From Rhodosporidiobolus odoratus (lineage: Eukaryota > Basidiomycota > Microbotryomycetes > Sporidiobolales > Sporidiobolaceae), in NCBI GenBank assembly GCA_034387635.1, contig JAOANU010000001.1, forward strand, positions 620,001 to 684,000: a stretch of 64,000 nt of DNA. The letters are read 5' to 3'. Of this stretch, positions 56,301 to 64,000 are shown in pieces (positions within the stretch are counted from its first letter, which is position 1; each line of letters begins with the position of its first letter). The notes below the pieces were generated by a model that was given only the letters and a program-made list of their open reading frames with translations, ran no database searches and was not told where the DNA came from. The position numbers and the translations under genes are program-made.

Positions 56301-57664
56301 CCCTAGGGTATGCCCGCCGGTTTTTCTGGTGGAAGACGATGGCAGCGGATGTCACGGACTTCTGTCGTTCGTGCGAAGGATGCGCCCGCAACAAACCTCC
56401 TACCACCGCACCGTACAGCTTCCTTCACCCCTTCTCTCCGCCGTCTCGCTGCTGGTCTCAAGTCGGCATGGACTTCGTGGTCGGCCTCCCGGTTTCCCTC
56501 TTCCACTCAAACCCGGTCGATTCCATCCTTACCGTCACCGACTATCTCAGCAAAATGGTTGTTCTTATTCCCCTTCGCTCCACCGCCTCCGCCATCGACG
56601 TCGCCGAACTTTTCCACCTTCGCGTCTTCCGCCGGTTCGGTCTCCCCTCGACCATCGTTTCGGACCGGGATCCAAAATTCACGTCCGACTTCTGGCAAGC
56701 ACTCAATCGCAAGATCGGCACCAGCCTCGCCATGTCGACCGCAGCGCACCCTCAAACCGACGGACGTGCCGGGGTCACCAACAAGACGGTGGGCAACGTT
56801 TTGCGCGTCTTGTGCGAGGATTCTCCGGATGACTGGGCAGCCAAGGTGGTGGCCTGCGAGTTCGCTTTGAACTCGGCGTTTCCGGCCTCGACGGGCCTGG
56901 CTCCGTTTGAGGTCGTGCACGGTTTCTTGCCGACTGCATGGCCGGGCGGGTCGTGGGATCGTGATGGGAACTTGGCGGCCAAAGGGTTGGCGGAACGAGC
57001 GCGACTGTACGCACTGGCCGCTACAGATGCGATAATCGGCGCTCGGGTCAGTATGACCCACCAGGAGAACCGACATCGTCGCGACGACGCGGGGGTTTTC
57101 TCTGTCGGGGACAAAGCGTACCTAACCACCTCTGGGCTGCGGTTCCCGAAGGGGCTAGCCTCCAAGTTCATTCCTCGGTTCATCGGCCCCTTCCCTATTC
57201 TCTCGGCCTCGCCAACTTCGTCAACCTATACACTCTCTCTTCCACCTCATCTCCGAATTCATAACAAATTCCACGCCTCCAAACTACGGCCCCACCTTCC
57301 TAACGACGATACTCGCTTCCCGCATCGTGCCTTCGACACTCCGCCTCCAGTCGTCGCCGTCGCCGATGCTGCCGAAGCGGAATATCTCATCGAGAAGATC
57401 GTCGCTACCAGGAAGGTTCGTGGTAAGTGGGAGTTTAAGGTGCGGTACTTGGGCTATTCCGCGTCGGAGGACCAATGGCGGCCGGAAGCTGAGCTGCGGC
57501 AGTCAGCGAAAGAGTCGTTAGAGGCTTTCCTGGCGCTGGACAAAGCTCGAGGACCCAGACGGGCGGGTCTGGCTGGAGTGTTGGTCTCTTTGCGGGCGTC
57601 CTTCTCAGGGGGGGTGAGTGCTAAGTCTAGCTCGACTTGCACGACTTACTCCCCCCAGAGCTAA
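53297..57664 (+). CDS. pol: Pol of copy 1 (protease, RT, RNase H, integrase, chromodomain), in -1 frame to gag
   Basis: The frame opens after a TGA at 53294-53296, overlaps the end of gag by 28 nt and has no ATG near its start, so it is expected to be made as a Gag-Pol fusion. Domains in order: aspartic protease (LIDSGAQADVL, Asp codon 53906); RT (RFVVNLKPRNENT, LDFKAAYEQVR, and active site VFYDDVLVYS at 55028-55057); RNase H (LFLFTDASMFGCGG, TTDQELLAV, VVCDHEPL); integrase zinc finger (CHELVGHLG ... CRSCEGC) and core (GMDFVVGLP, VSDRDPKFTSDFW, HPQTDGRAGVTN); a GPF-like IPRFIGPFPI stretch; and a chromodomain (EYLIEKIV, WEFKVRYLGY, DQWRPEAEL). The third catalytic residue of integrase is Gly instead of Glu (codon 56771-56773). 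The stop lies 46 bp inside the LTR. Confidence 0.93.
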   Translation, partial: RSGKRGRGVRVTPPCSSPPSTRGPVLLPNNELAEPDASAICPRAEYIALSLSEGRGRPSREDLSSALSVLSTRRSSSRDCRLPPLASSLPSSTPVSSSPGSAIESNTFTLSSLVESSVTPVLSPSHSSDSLAKGTAEALDSNGAQDDQSSDAPSGSAGSSKRKRKRKSAKSFSLPPNVAESPLTIPSVFSTPGIGQVRATSLIDSGAQADVLSPDLVHRMGLDVRRLVAPVHADLAADGQQVRLSLFVAATVGVGNIVMKNRSFFVLPLPVGIDAILGVPWLRDAGVAVSATSLFVAPTGPSETIFDFGTGRFAEQPDKNFADLGFVDRPMQDTEFGSFVLCAIRAGVAPSLVQEAVESIDLEPHNPLLDIPDDEDPALDLSEQEAQAELSALLQEFDDIFVDELPGPPPFRPVNHRIVLKDAEKKIRPHVIRMPDWYKAQWTAHLRKFVDSGFWSPAALDSACAMFAVPKHDRTQARFVVNLKPRNENTVKLASPIHDMKEVRYRVVVKKYRTKLDFKAAYEQVRLTAESVGLSGFVTPNGTFVSHVMQQGDTNAPETMHQVCYLMFAKAIGRFLDVFYDDVLVYSDTRRAHLRHLRIVFASLRHYKFFLSRTKVEFFAKSMEVLGAVVDDDGIHVVPEKWDAVKRWPKPKTPKDILRFMGTVQWMADHLPHLNEIAAVLTRLTGKVDWNWTPACDMAFDMLKSLVPRSLSPLNLSALDDGTERLFLFTDASMFGCGGWLGQGETCDTARPFRYFSAQFNAAQRNYSTTDQELLAVFVGTKKMHEHLVGFSFTVVCDHEPLKTWLKQPPKATRRHVRLWEVLAQYDFDWEFIPGVKNVLADALSRLAELDGEEGVELLDAPEPSPSDDDAEPFPTLLSEQAHVVLSSLFSGLERKAPTPPLIAPLLPSPPPLVSSLPDTFLTSLRSSLATDPLTSKILAAPAAHSGFVLEDGLVFREVGAGWRLVVPAGRHERDDGCPSTFVESLVSRCHELVGHLGVSKTLGYARRFFWWKTMAADVTDFCRSCEGCARNKPPTTAPYSFLHPFSPPSRCWSQVGMDFVVGLPVSLFHSNPVDSILTVTDYLSKMVVLIPLRSTASAIDVAELFHLRVFRRFGLPSTIVSDRDPKFTSDFWQALNRKIGTSLAMSTAAHPQTDGRAGVTNKTVGNVLRVLCEDSPDDWAAKVVACEFALNSAFPASTGLAPFEVVHGFLPTAWPGGSWDRDGNLAAKGLAERARLYALAATDAIIGARVSMTHQENRHRRDDAGVFSVGDKAYLTTSGLRFPKGLASKFIPRFIGPFPILSASPTSSTYTLSLPPHLRIHNKFHASKLRPHLPNDDTRFPHRAFDTPPPVVAVADAAEAEYLIEKIVATRKVRGKWEFKVRYLGYSASEDQWRPEAELRQSAKESLEAFLALDKARGPRRAGLAGVLVSLRASFSGGVSAKSSSTCTTYSPQS
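53303..53347 (+). promoter_or_regulatory. -1 programmed ribosomal frameshift signal (slippery site plus hairpin)
   Basis: GGGAAAA at 53303-53309 sits in gag frame as G-GGA-AAA, the X-XXY-YYZ type. After a 5-nt spacer, 53315-53326 can pair with 53336-53347 (12 pairs including one G-U) around a 9-nt loop. The gag stop codon lies inside the stem. Slipping back one base at the heptamer enters exactly the pol frame. The same sequence occurs in copy 2 at 59765-59809. Confidence 0.8.
57606..57618 (+). other. polypurine tract of copy 1
   Basis: CAGGGGGGGTGAG directly precedes the 3' LTR. It is the expected primer site for plus-strand DNA synthesis, and it lies inside the pol reading frame. Confidence 0.75.
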
Positions 57665-58018
57665 GTCTTATTTCTTCTACTCATGTCTCTTTTACTTCTT
57701 TCCTTCCATGCTGGAGCTTCCCGATCTACGCTCACTCTCTTCCTTGCGTCCTGCAGACGGACACTTCGGATATGATTGATGTTGAGTGATCGGGATGCGT
57801 TTCGGCGAGCTTCTGTAGTTTCTCTTCTTCGGGACCGCTACATCCCCCATCCATCGTTCTGTTGAATCTAAGCTCAAATTACTATTGATTGCTTTCGTAG
57901 CGGGAAGCTAGAGTACAGTTCGACCCCTCCCTCTCTCTCCCAGCTCGAACCCTGTCTTCGCTCCTCGCTTGAGGACGGTGGCTCTTGCACTTTTTTAATA
58001 GTCAAGCAATCGATTGCA
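57619..58018 (+). repeat. middle LTR, shared by copies 1 and 2 (right border estimated)
   Basis: This LTR is identical to the 5' LTR apart from one G-to-A difference (57876). It serves as 3' LTR of copy 1 and 5' LTR of copy 2. Confidence 0.8.
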
Positions 58019-58297
58019 ATTCGTCCTTAACCCCCGGACAACCTCTCCATCATTTCCGACACACCCTCCTCTTCGGAGAGATCTCCGTCTCTTCACTCAA
58101 CCTCCTCTTCCGAAACTTCATCTCTCTTGTATCTCGCTTCGCCCACTCCCGCGGCACCACCCCGTCGATCAGTTCGTAATCTTCGATCCCCATCCTACGG
58201 CCCATCCGACCTCGATACGTTCATCACCGCCCAACGGTCGATCTCTCGCTCAACCCGTTTTGCCAATCTTCCCCCACTTTCTACTTCTTCCGCATCT

Positions 58298-59786
58298 ATG
58301 GATCCTCCTACCGCTCCCGCTCCTACCGCTCCTGCTCCTACCGCTCCCGTTCCCGCCGGCGTCCTCTCCGATACCGCCAATGCCTGGAAGGGCAAAGATG
58401 AATTGTCCGTCGCCTCTTCACAGCGTTCGGCCAACTCGGTCGCCCGTCGTGCCCAGGCCTCACAGTTGTTTGAGGAACAAGCTCAACGTCGGAGGGCCGC
58501 ATTCCAGGCGGAGGAAGCTAGGTTGAAGCGGGAAATGGACGAAGCCATGAGCGTAGCGGATGTGAAATCGGAGGCTGGGCGTCGGAACCCTCGTCCCGAG
58601 GGTTCTGCTGAGGAGGCGGAGGCGGAGGTGATGCAATGTCGCCTTGCGGACCTTCGTCATGAAGCCCAGGCGTTGGAGCGAATGATCGCCCACCGAGGCG
58701 GACAACTCGTCGTCGAACCCTCCCCTTCTTCCGTTTCTTCCCAACGTCGTACTCTCTCCCCTCTTGCCTCGTTCGGCGTCAAGGTCAAGGTCAAGGAGCC
58801 CAAGCCCTGGACCGGCGAGTTCGACATGGTCAAGCGTGAAGGATGGATCAAGACGGCGGCGCTTTACTTCGCCGGGTTAGAGTTGGACGTGAATGCGGTT
58901 CTAGATGAGCATCTCACACCTTTCCCTTTCTACACCATCCGGTCTCTCTTCTCTCCTGATGCTACTAACGGCTCAATCTCGCCCCAAGCTTGGTTTTGAT
59001 GCGCGGAACGGTCGGGTTCCTTTCACATCGGTTCAGGCCGTCTTCGAGGCACTTCGCTCGCATTGGGCTGACGACCATGCGGCGGAGCAAGCGTTGTTGC
59101 GCTATCGTGCGGCTCGGCAGGGCAACCTCCGGGCTCGCGATTTCGGTGCTGCGCTTGATGCCCTTGCTGACGCTTGCTTCGATCGCAAGATTGATGACCT
59201 TGACCGGCGCACTACTTACGTTGCAGGGTTACAGGCCCCCGTACAAGATTTTGTACGAACCCAGTTGGCGTCTCTGAAGGCGCTGGGCAAGCCAGAAGCC
59301 TCGTTTGACGAAGTGGTCACCATCGCGGCGTTGACGGACGGACTGGCGTCGTTCTCTACCAAGAAGACGTCTTCCACTCCCACTACCTCTAATTCTTCCA
59401 AGAAGACGAGTGCTAACGAGTCTTCTTCCCCTTCCTCTTCCTCCAAGCCTCCTTCTCTCCCGCGCCCGGCCTCAACCTGGACTCAAGACGCGCTCGGTTG
59501 GCAATCTAAGCACCCGGTGGCCTCGAAGGCCGAGTGGTTTGACGCGCAAGCGCATTCTACCCAGAAACCGGTGCGGTGCTACAACTGTGGCGATCTTGGT
59601 TCACACTTCTCGAGGTCGTGCACCGCGGCGAGGAGGGATCCGAAGGGGGTGATCGTGGCTATGCTCTCGAAGCTGCGTATTTCCTCTTCTCCAGAACCGT
59701 CTTCCCCTCCGCCCGCACCTTCCATCGCTTCTTCCAATCGGTTCTCCGCACTCAATGACGGAGCGGGAAAAGAGGACGAGGAGTAA
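58298..59786 (+). pseudogene. gag: gag of copy 2, frameshifted
   Basis: The reading frame matches copy 1 up to GCTTGGTTT, where one extra T (GGTTTT, about 58993-58996) leads to TGA at 58997-58999 after 233 codons. The rest of gag, including the CCHC knuckle and the slippery site, is intact but in the +1 frame. The slippery site would not be reached in the correct frame by ribosomes starting at the gag ATG. Confidence 0.9.
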
Positions 59787-62700
59787 GGGTAACCCCACCT
59801 TGCTCCTCGCCTCCGAGTACCCGGGGTCCTGTTCTTCTTCCCAACAATGAATTGGCTGAGCCTGACGCCAGTGCTATATGCCCGCGCGCAGAGTATATCG
59901 CTCTCAGCCTATCTGAGGGAAGGGGACGACCGTCGCGTGAAGACCTCTCTTCCGCGTTATCCGTTCTTTCGACACGTCGTTCCTCTTCCCGTTGCCGCCT
60001 TCCACCCCTCGCATCTTCTCTTCCGTCGTCTACTCCGGTATCGTCTTCTCCTGGATCGGCAATTGAGTCAAACACATTCACTTTATCCTCCTTGGTAGAA
60101 TCGAGTGTAACTCCTGTCCTTTCCCCTAGCCATTCTTCGGATAGCTTAGCGAAAGGTACTGCTGAGGCTCTCGATTCGAACGGAGCGCAGGACAACCAGT
60201 CTAGTGATGCGCCTTCGGGTTCAGCCGGCTCCTCTAAGCGAAAACGAAAGCGGAAATCGGCTAAGTCGTTTTCTCTCCCTCCGAACGTCGCGGAGTCTCC
60301 GTTGACGATTCCTTCCGTGTTCAGTACCCCCGGTATTGGTCAAGTGAGGGCCACATCGCTCATCGACTCCGGGGCTCAGGCCGACGTCTTGTCGCCAGAC
60401 CTCGTCCACCGAATGGGACTTGATGTCCGTCGTTTGGTGGCTCCAGTACATGCCGACCTCGCTGCTGACGGGCAGCAGGTTCGGCTGTCTCTCTTTGTCG
60501 CGGCTACCGTCGGCGTCGGCAACATCGTGATGAAGAATCGGTCGTTCTTCGTCCTCCCTCTTCCGGTCGGCATCGACGCCATTCTCGGGGTTCCATGGCT
60601 TCGCGACGCAGGAGTGGCCGTTTCAGCTACTTCCCTCTTTGTTGCTCCCACGGGCCCGTCAGAAACTATCTTCGACTTCGGCACAGGTCGCTTCGCCGAG
60701 CAGCCCGACAAGAACTTTGCCGACCTGGGCTTTGTCGATCGTCCTATGCAGGACACGGAGTTCGGCTCGTTCGTCCTCTGTGCGATACGAGCCGGGGTTG
60801 CCCCATCCCTTGTGCAGGAGGCGGTCGAGTCTATCGACCTCGAGCCGCATAATCCTCTATTGGATATACCTGACGATGAAGATCCCGCTCTGGACCTTTC
60901 GGAACAAGAGGCTCAAGCTGAACTCTCTGCCTTGTTACAGGAGTTCGACGACATCTTTGTAGATGAGCTACCTGGTCCACCACCCTTCCGTCCGGTCAAT
61001 CATCGGATCGTACTCAAGGATGCGGAGAAGAAGATTCGTCCTCATGTCATCCGTATGCCGGATTGGTACAAGGCGCAGTGGACAGCTCATCTCCGCAAGT
61101 TCGTCGACTCCGGTTTCTGGTCGCCCGCGGCTCTCGACTCGGCCTGCGCCATGTTTGCCGTGCCGAAGCACGACCGAACTCAAGCTCGCTTCGTGGTCAA
61201 CCTCAAGCCCCGTAACGAGAACACCGTCAAGCTGGCGTCTCCCATTCACGACATGAAGGAGGTTCGCTACCGTGTCGTCGTCAAGAAGTACCGGACGAAA
61301 CTGGATTTCAAGGCGGCTTACGAACAAGTCCGCCTTACCGCCGAGTCGGTAGGGCTGTCAGGGTTTGTTACGCCTAATGGAACGTTTGTCTCCCATGTTA
61401 TGCAGCAGGGCGACACGAATGCCCCCGAAACCATGCATCAAGTCTGCTACCTCATGTTCGCCAAGGCAATCGGTCGGTTCCTGGACGTCTTTTTTTTTTT
61501 TTTTTTTTACGACGACGTTCTTGTCTACTCCGACACCCGCCGCGCTCACCTCCGCCACCTTCGCATTGTCTTCGCCTCCCTCCGACACTACAAGTTCTTC
61601 CTCTCTCGAACTAAGGTCGAGTTCTTCGCAAAGTCGATGGAGGTTTTGGGCGCCGTCGTGGACGACGATGGTATCCACGTGGTTCCCGAGAAGTGGGACG
61701 CGGTCAAGCGCTGGCCGAAGCCGAAGACTCCTAAGGACATTCTTCGGTTTATGGGTACAGTGCAGTGGATGGCCGACCACTTGCCCCATCTGAAGCCGAA
61801 GACTCCTAAGGACATTCTTCGGTTTATGGGTACAGTGCAGTGGATGGCCGACCACTTGCCCCATCTCAACGAGATCGCAGCGGTCTTAACCCGATTGACA
61901 GGAAAGGTCGATTGGAACTGGACGCCAGCGTGCGACATGGCATTTGATATGCTGAAGTCGCTCGTTCCTCGGTCTCTTTCTCCTCTCAACCTTTCTGCCC
62001 TCGACGATGGTACTGAGCGCCTCTTCCTATTCACAGATGCGTCCATGTTTGGCTGTGGAGGCTGGCTTGGCCAAGGCGAGACGCGTGATACCGCTCGTCC
62101 CTTCCGCTACTTTTCAGCTCAATTCAACGCAGCCCAACGTAACTACTCGACTACCGATCAAGAGCTCCTTGCTGTCTTTGTGGGAACGAAGAAAATGCAT
62201 GAGCACTTGGTCGGTTTCAGTTTTACAGTTGTCTGCGATCACGAGCCCCTGAAGACTTGGTTGAAGCAGCCTCCCAAAGCAACTCGGCGTCATGTGCGTC
62301 TCTGGGAGGTTCTGGCTCAGTATGATTTCGATTGGGAATTCATCCCTGGAGTCAAGAACGTTCTAGCTGATGCGCTGTCTCGATTGGCTGAGCTGGACGG
62401 GGAAGAAGGAGTAGAACTGCTAGACGCTCCAGAGCCGTCTCCATCGGACGACGACGCTGAGCCCTTCCCTACTCTTCTCTCCGAGCAAGCTCACGTCGTT
62501 TTGTCTTCCCTATTCTCGGGCCTCGAACGCAAAGCTCCAACTCCCCCACTCATCGCACCGCTTCTACCTTCTCCTCCGCCTCTCGTCTCCTCCCTTCCTG
62601 ACACCTTCCTCACCTCTCTTCGCTCGTCCCTCGCCACCGATCCTCTCACCTCTAAAATCCTGGCGGCGCCTGCAGCGCACTCGGGGTTCGTGCTGGAGGA

Positions 62701-64000
62701 TGGGTTGGTTTTCCGAGAAGTCGGTGCAGGTTGGAGGTTAGTCGTTCCGGCAGGGCGACACGAGCGAGACGACGGTTGCCCCTCTACTTTTGTGGAGTCG
62801 TTGGTGAGCCGTTGTCACGAGCTCGTTGGCCACCTCGGGGTCTCTAAAACCCTAGGGTATGCCCGCCGGTTTTTCTGGTGGAAGACGATGGCAGCGGATG
62901 TCACGGACTTCTGTCGTTCGTGCGAAGGATGCGCCCGCAACAAACCTCCTACCACCGCACCGTACGGCTTCCTTCACCCCTTCTCTCCGCCGTCTCGCTG
63001 CTGGTCTCAAGTCGGCATGGACTTCGTGGTCGGCCTCCCGGTTTCCCTCTTCCACTCAAACCCGGTCGATTCCATCCTTACCGTCACCGACTATCTCAGC
63101 AAAATGGTTGTTCTTATTCCCCTTCGCTCCACCGCCTCCGCCATCGACGTCGCCGAACTTTTCCACCTTCACGTCTTCCGCCGGTTCGGTCTCCCCTCGA
63201 CCATCGTTTCGGACCGGGATCCAAAATTCACGTCCGACTTCTGGCGAGCACTCAATCGCAAGATCGGCACCAGCCTCGCCATGTCGACCGCAGCGCACCC
63301 TCAAACCAACGGACGTGCCGGGGTCACCAACAAGACGGTGGGCAACGTTTTGCGCGTCTTGTGCGAGGATTCTCCGGATGACTGGGCAGCCAAGGTGGTG
63401 GCCTGCGAGTTCGCTTTGAACTCGGCGTTTCCGGCCTCGACGGGCCTGGCTCCGTTTGAGGTCGTGCACGGTTTCTTGCCGACTGCATGGCCGGGCGGGT
63501 CGTGGGATCGTGATGGGAACTTGGCGGCCAAAGGGTTGGCGGAACGAGCGCGACTGTACGCACTGGCCGCTACAGATGCGATAATCGGCGCTCGGGTCAG
63601 TATGACCCACCAGGAGAACCGACATCGTCGCGACGACGCGGGGGTTTTCTCTGTCGGGGACAAAGCGTACCTAACCACCTCTGGGCTGCGGTTCCCGAAG
63701 GGGCTAGCCTCCAAGTTCATTCCTCGGTTCATCGGCCCCTTCCCTATTCTCTCGGCCTCGCCAACTTCGTCAACCTATACACTCTCTCTTCCACCTCATC
63801 TCCGAATTCATAACAAATTCCACGCCTCCAAACTACGGCCCCACCTTCCTAACGACGATACTCGCTTCCCGCATCGTGCCTTCGACACTCCGCCTCCAGT
63901 CGTCGCCGTCGCCGATGCTGCCGAAGCGGAATATCTCATCGAGAAGATCGTCGCTACCAGGAAGGTTCGTGGTAAGTGGGAGTTTAAGGTGCGGTACTTG
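59759..64000 (+). CDS. pol: pol of copy 2, open but altered, 3' end outside window
   Basis: The frame corresponds to copy 1 pol and I found no stop up to the window edge. Changes: one residue is deleted in the N-terminal linker; five extra Phe are inserted directly before the YDD of the RT active site; and 25 residues (beginning KPKTPKDILRF) are duplicated between the RT palm/thumb and RNase H. In integrase the HPQTD block reads HPQTN, and the catalytic Glu position is Gly as in copy 1 (63320-63322). The loop expansion at the active site should disable RT. Without an intact gag upstream it would not be made as a fusion. Confidence 0.85.
61490..61508 (+). repeat. run of 19 T at the RT active-site codons of copy 2
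   Basis: Copy 1 has 4 T here. The extra 15 T keep the frame and add five Phe just before Tyr-Asp-Asp. Confidence 0.93.
61717..61866 (+). repeat. 75-bp tandem duplication within pol of copy 2
   Basis: Two head-to-tail units of 75 bp (61717-61791 and 61792-61866) appear as a single unit in copy 1. The length keeps the frame and adds 25 residues. Confidence 0.93.

Larger units (their letters stand above)
51158..58018 (+). mobile_element. Ty3/gypsy chromovirus, copy 1 (LTR-gag-pol-LTR)
   Basis: The element starts with TG at 51158, and the same sequence returns at 57619, exactly 6,461 bp later. The internal part has Gag with a CCHC knuckle, then protease, reverse transcriptase, RNase H, integrase and a chromodomain, in that order, which defines a Ty3/gypsy chromovirus. 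A polypurine tract (CAGGGGGGGTGAG) ends directly at the second LTR. The two LTRs differ by one base over the roughly 400 bp compared (51415 G, 57876 A), so the insertion is young. The 3' LTR is shared with copy 2. The right LTR border (58018) is my estimate, because no third LTR is in the window. Confidence 0.93.
57619..64000 (+). mobile_element. Ty3/gypsy chromovirus, copy 2 (degraded, cut by window edge)
   Basis: The sequence follows copy 1 nearly base for base, but with at least four indels: +1 T in gag near 58993, -3 nt near 59991, +15 T at 61490-61508, and a 75-bp tandem duplication (61717-61866). Several base changes also occur. The window ends in the chromodomain, before the 3' LTR. 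The high similarity with clustered indels suggests either a recent tandem copy that is decaying or assembly trouble in a repeat. Confidence 0.92.

Noticed and set aside
61490..61508. Poly-T run as the tail of an inserted non-LTR element
   Set aside because: No inserted sequence or target-site duplication flanks it; the two sides are contiguous in copy 1.

Overview
The window is nuclear DNA of a GC-rich, intron-dense basidiomycete yeast. Genes carry up to about a dozen introns of mostly 50-110 nt, with GTGCGT/GTACGT/GTAAGT donors and CTGAC/CTAAC-like branch sites, and they are packed tightly on both strands. The intron style and gene content (Ty3 chromovirus, KRE6/SKN1, exo-beta-1,3-glucanase) fit Pucciniomycotina, most likely Sporidiobolales (Rhodotorula/Rhodosporidium type). 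That placement is inference; no rRNA or ITS is present.

Left part (1-16 kb): a cut-off secreted protein, an AGGF1-like OCRE/FHA/G-patch protein, a stress-responsive A/B-barrel protein, Rab geranylgeranyltransferase alpha (BET4), a cyclic phosphodiesterase (CPD1-like), a tandem CCCH zinc-finger protein, TFIIH subunit TFB5 head-to-head with a GPALPP/DUF3752 protein, a two-TM Ser-rich protein, an uncharacterised secreted protein, and the WD40 scaffold MORG1/WDR83.

Middle (16-47.5 kb): an Ala-rich secreted pro-protein with dibasic sites, a decayed TauD/TfdA dioxygenase, a GET2-GET3 tandem pair (tail-anchored protein insertion), a Ser/Pro-rich protein, a membrane-anchored GH5 exo-beta-1,3-glucanase, a 4-TM protein, branched-chain aminotransferase, KRE6/SKN1 (GH16, beta-1,6-glucan assembly), a Sec4/Rab8 GTPase, an ELL-like elongation factor, the U5 snRNP factor AAR2, and proline dehydrogenase (PUT1). 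Two genes act on cell-wall glucan. Sec4 ends in the Cys-Cys that the BET4 enzyme prenylates.

Right part (47.5-64 kb): a gene-poor, repeat-rich stretch of about 3.6 kb, then a tandem of two Ty3/gypsy chromoviruses arranged LTR-internal-LTR-internal and running off the window. Copy 1 has open gag and pol in a -1 relation, joined by a GGGAAAA slippery heptamer, a 5-nt spacer and a 12-bp hairpin. Both copies have Gly where the third catalytic residue (Glu) of integrase should be. Copy 2 also has a gag frameshift, an in-frame poly-T insertion at the reverse-transcriptase active site and an in-frame 75-bp duplication.

All gene models were spliced by hand from GT-AG sites, frame continuity and remembered family motifs. 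Exon borders are predictions, although the summed exon lengths of the complete models are multiples of three.
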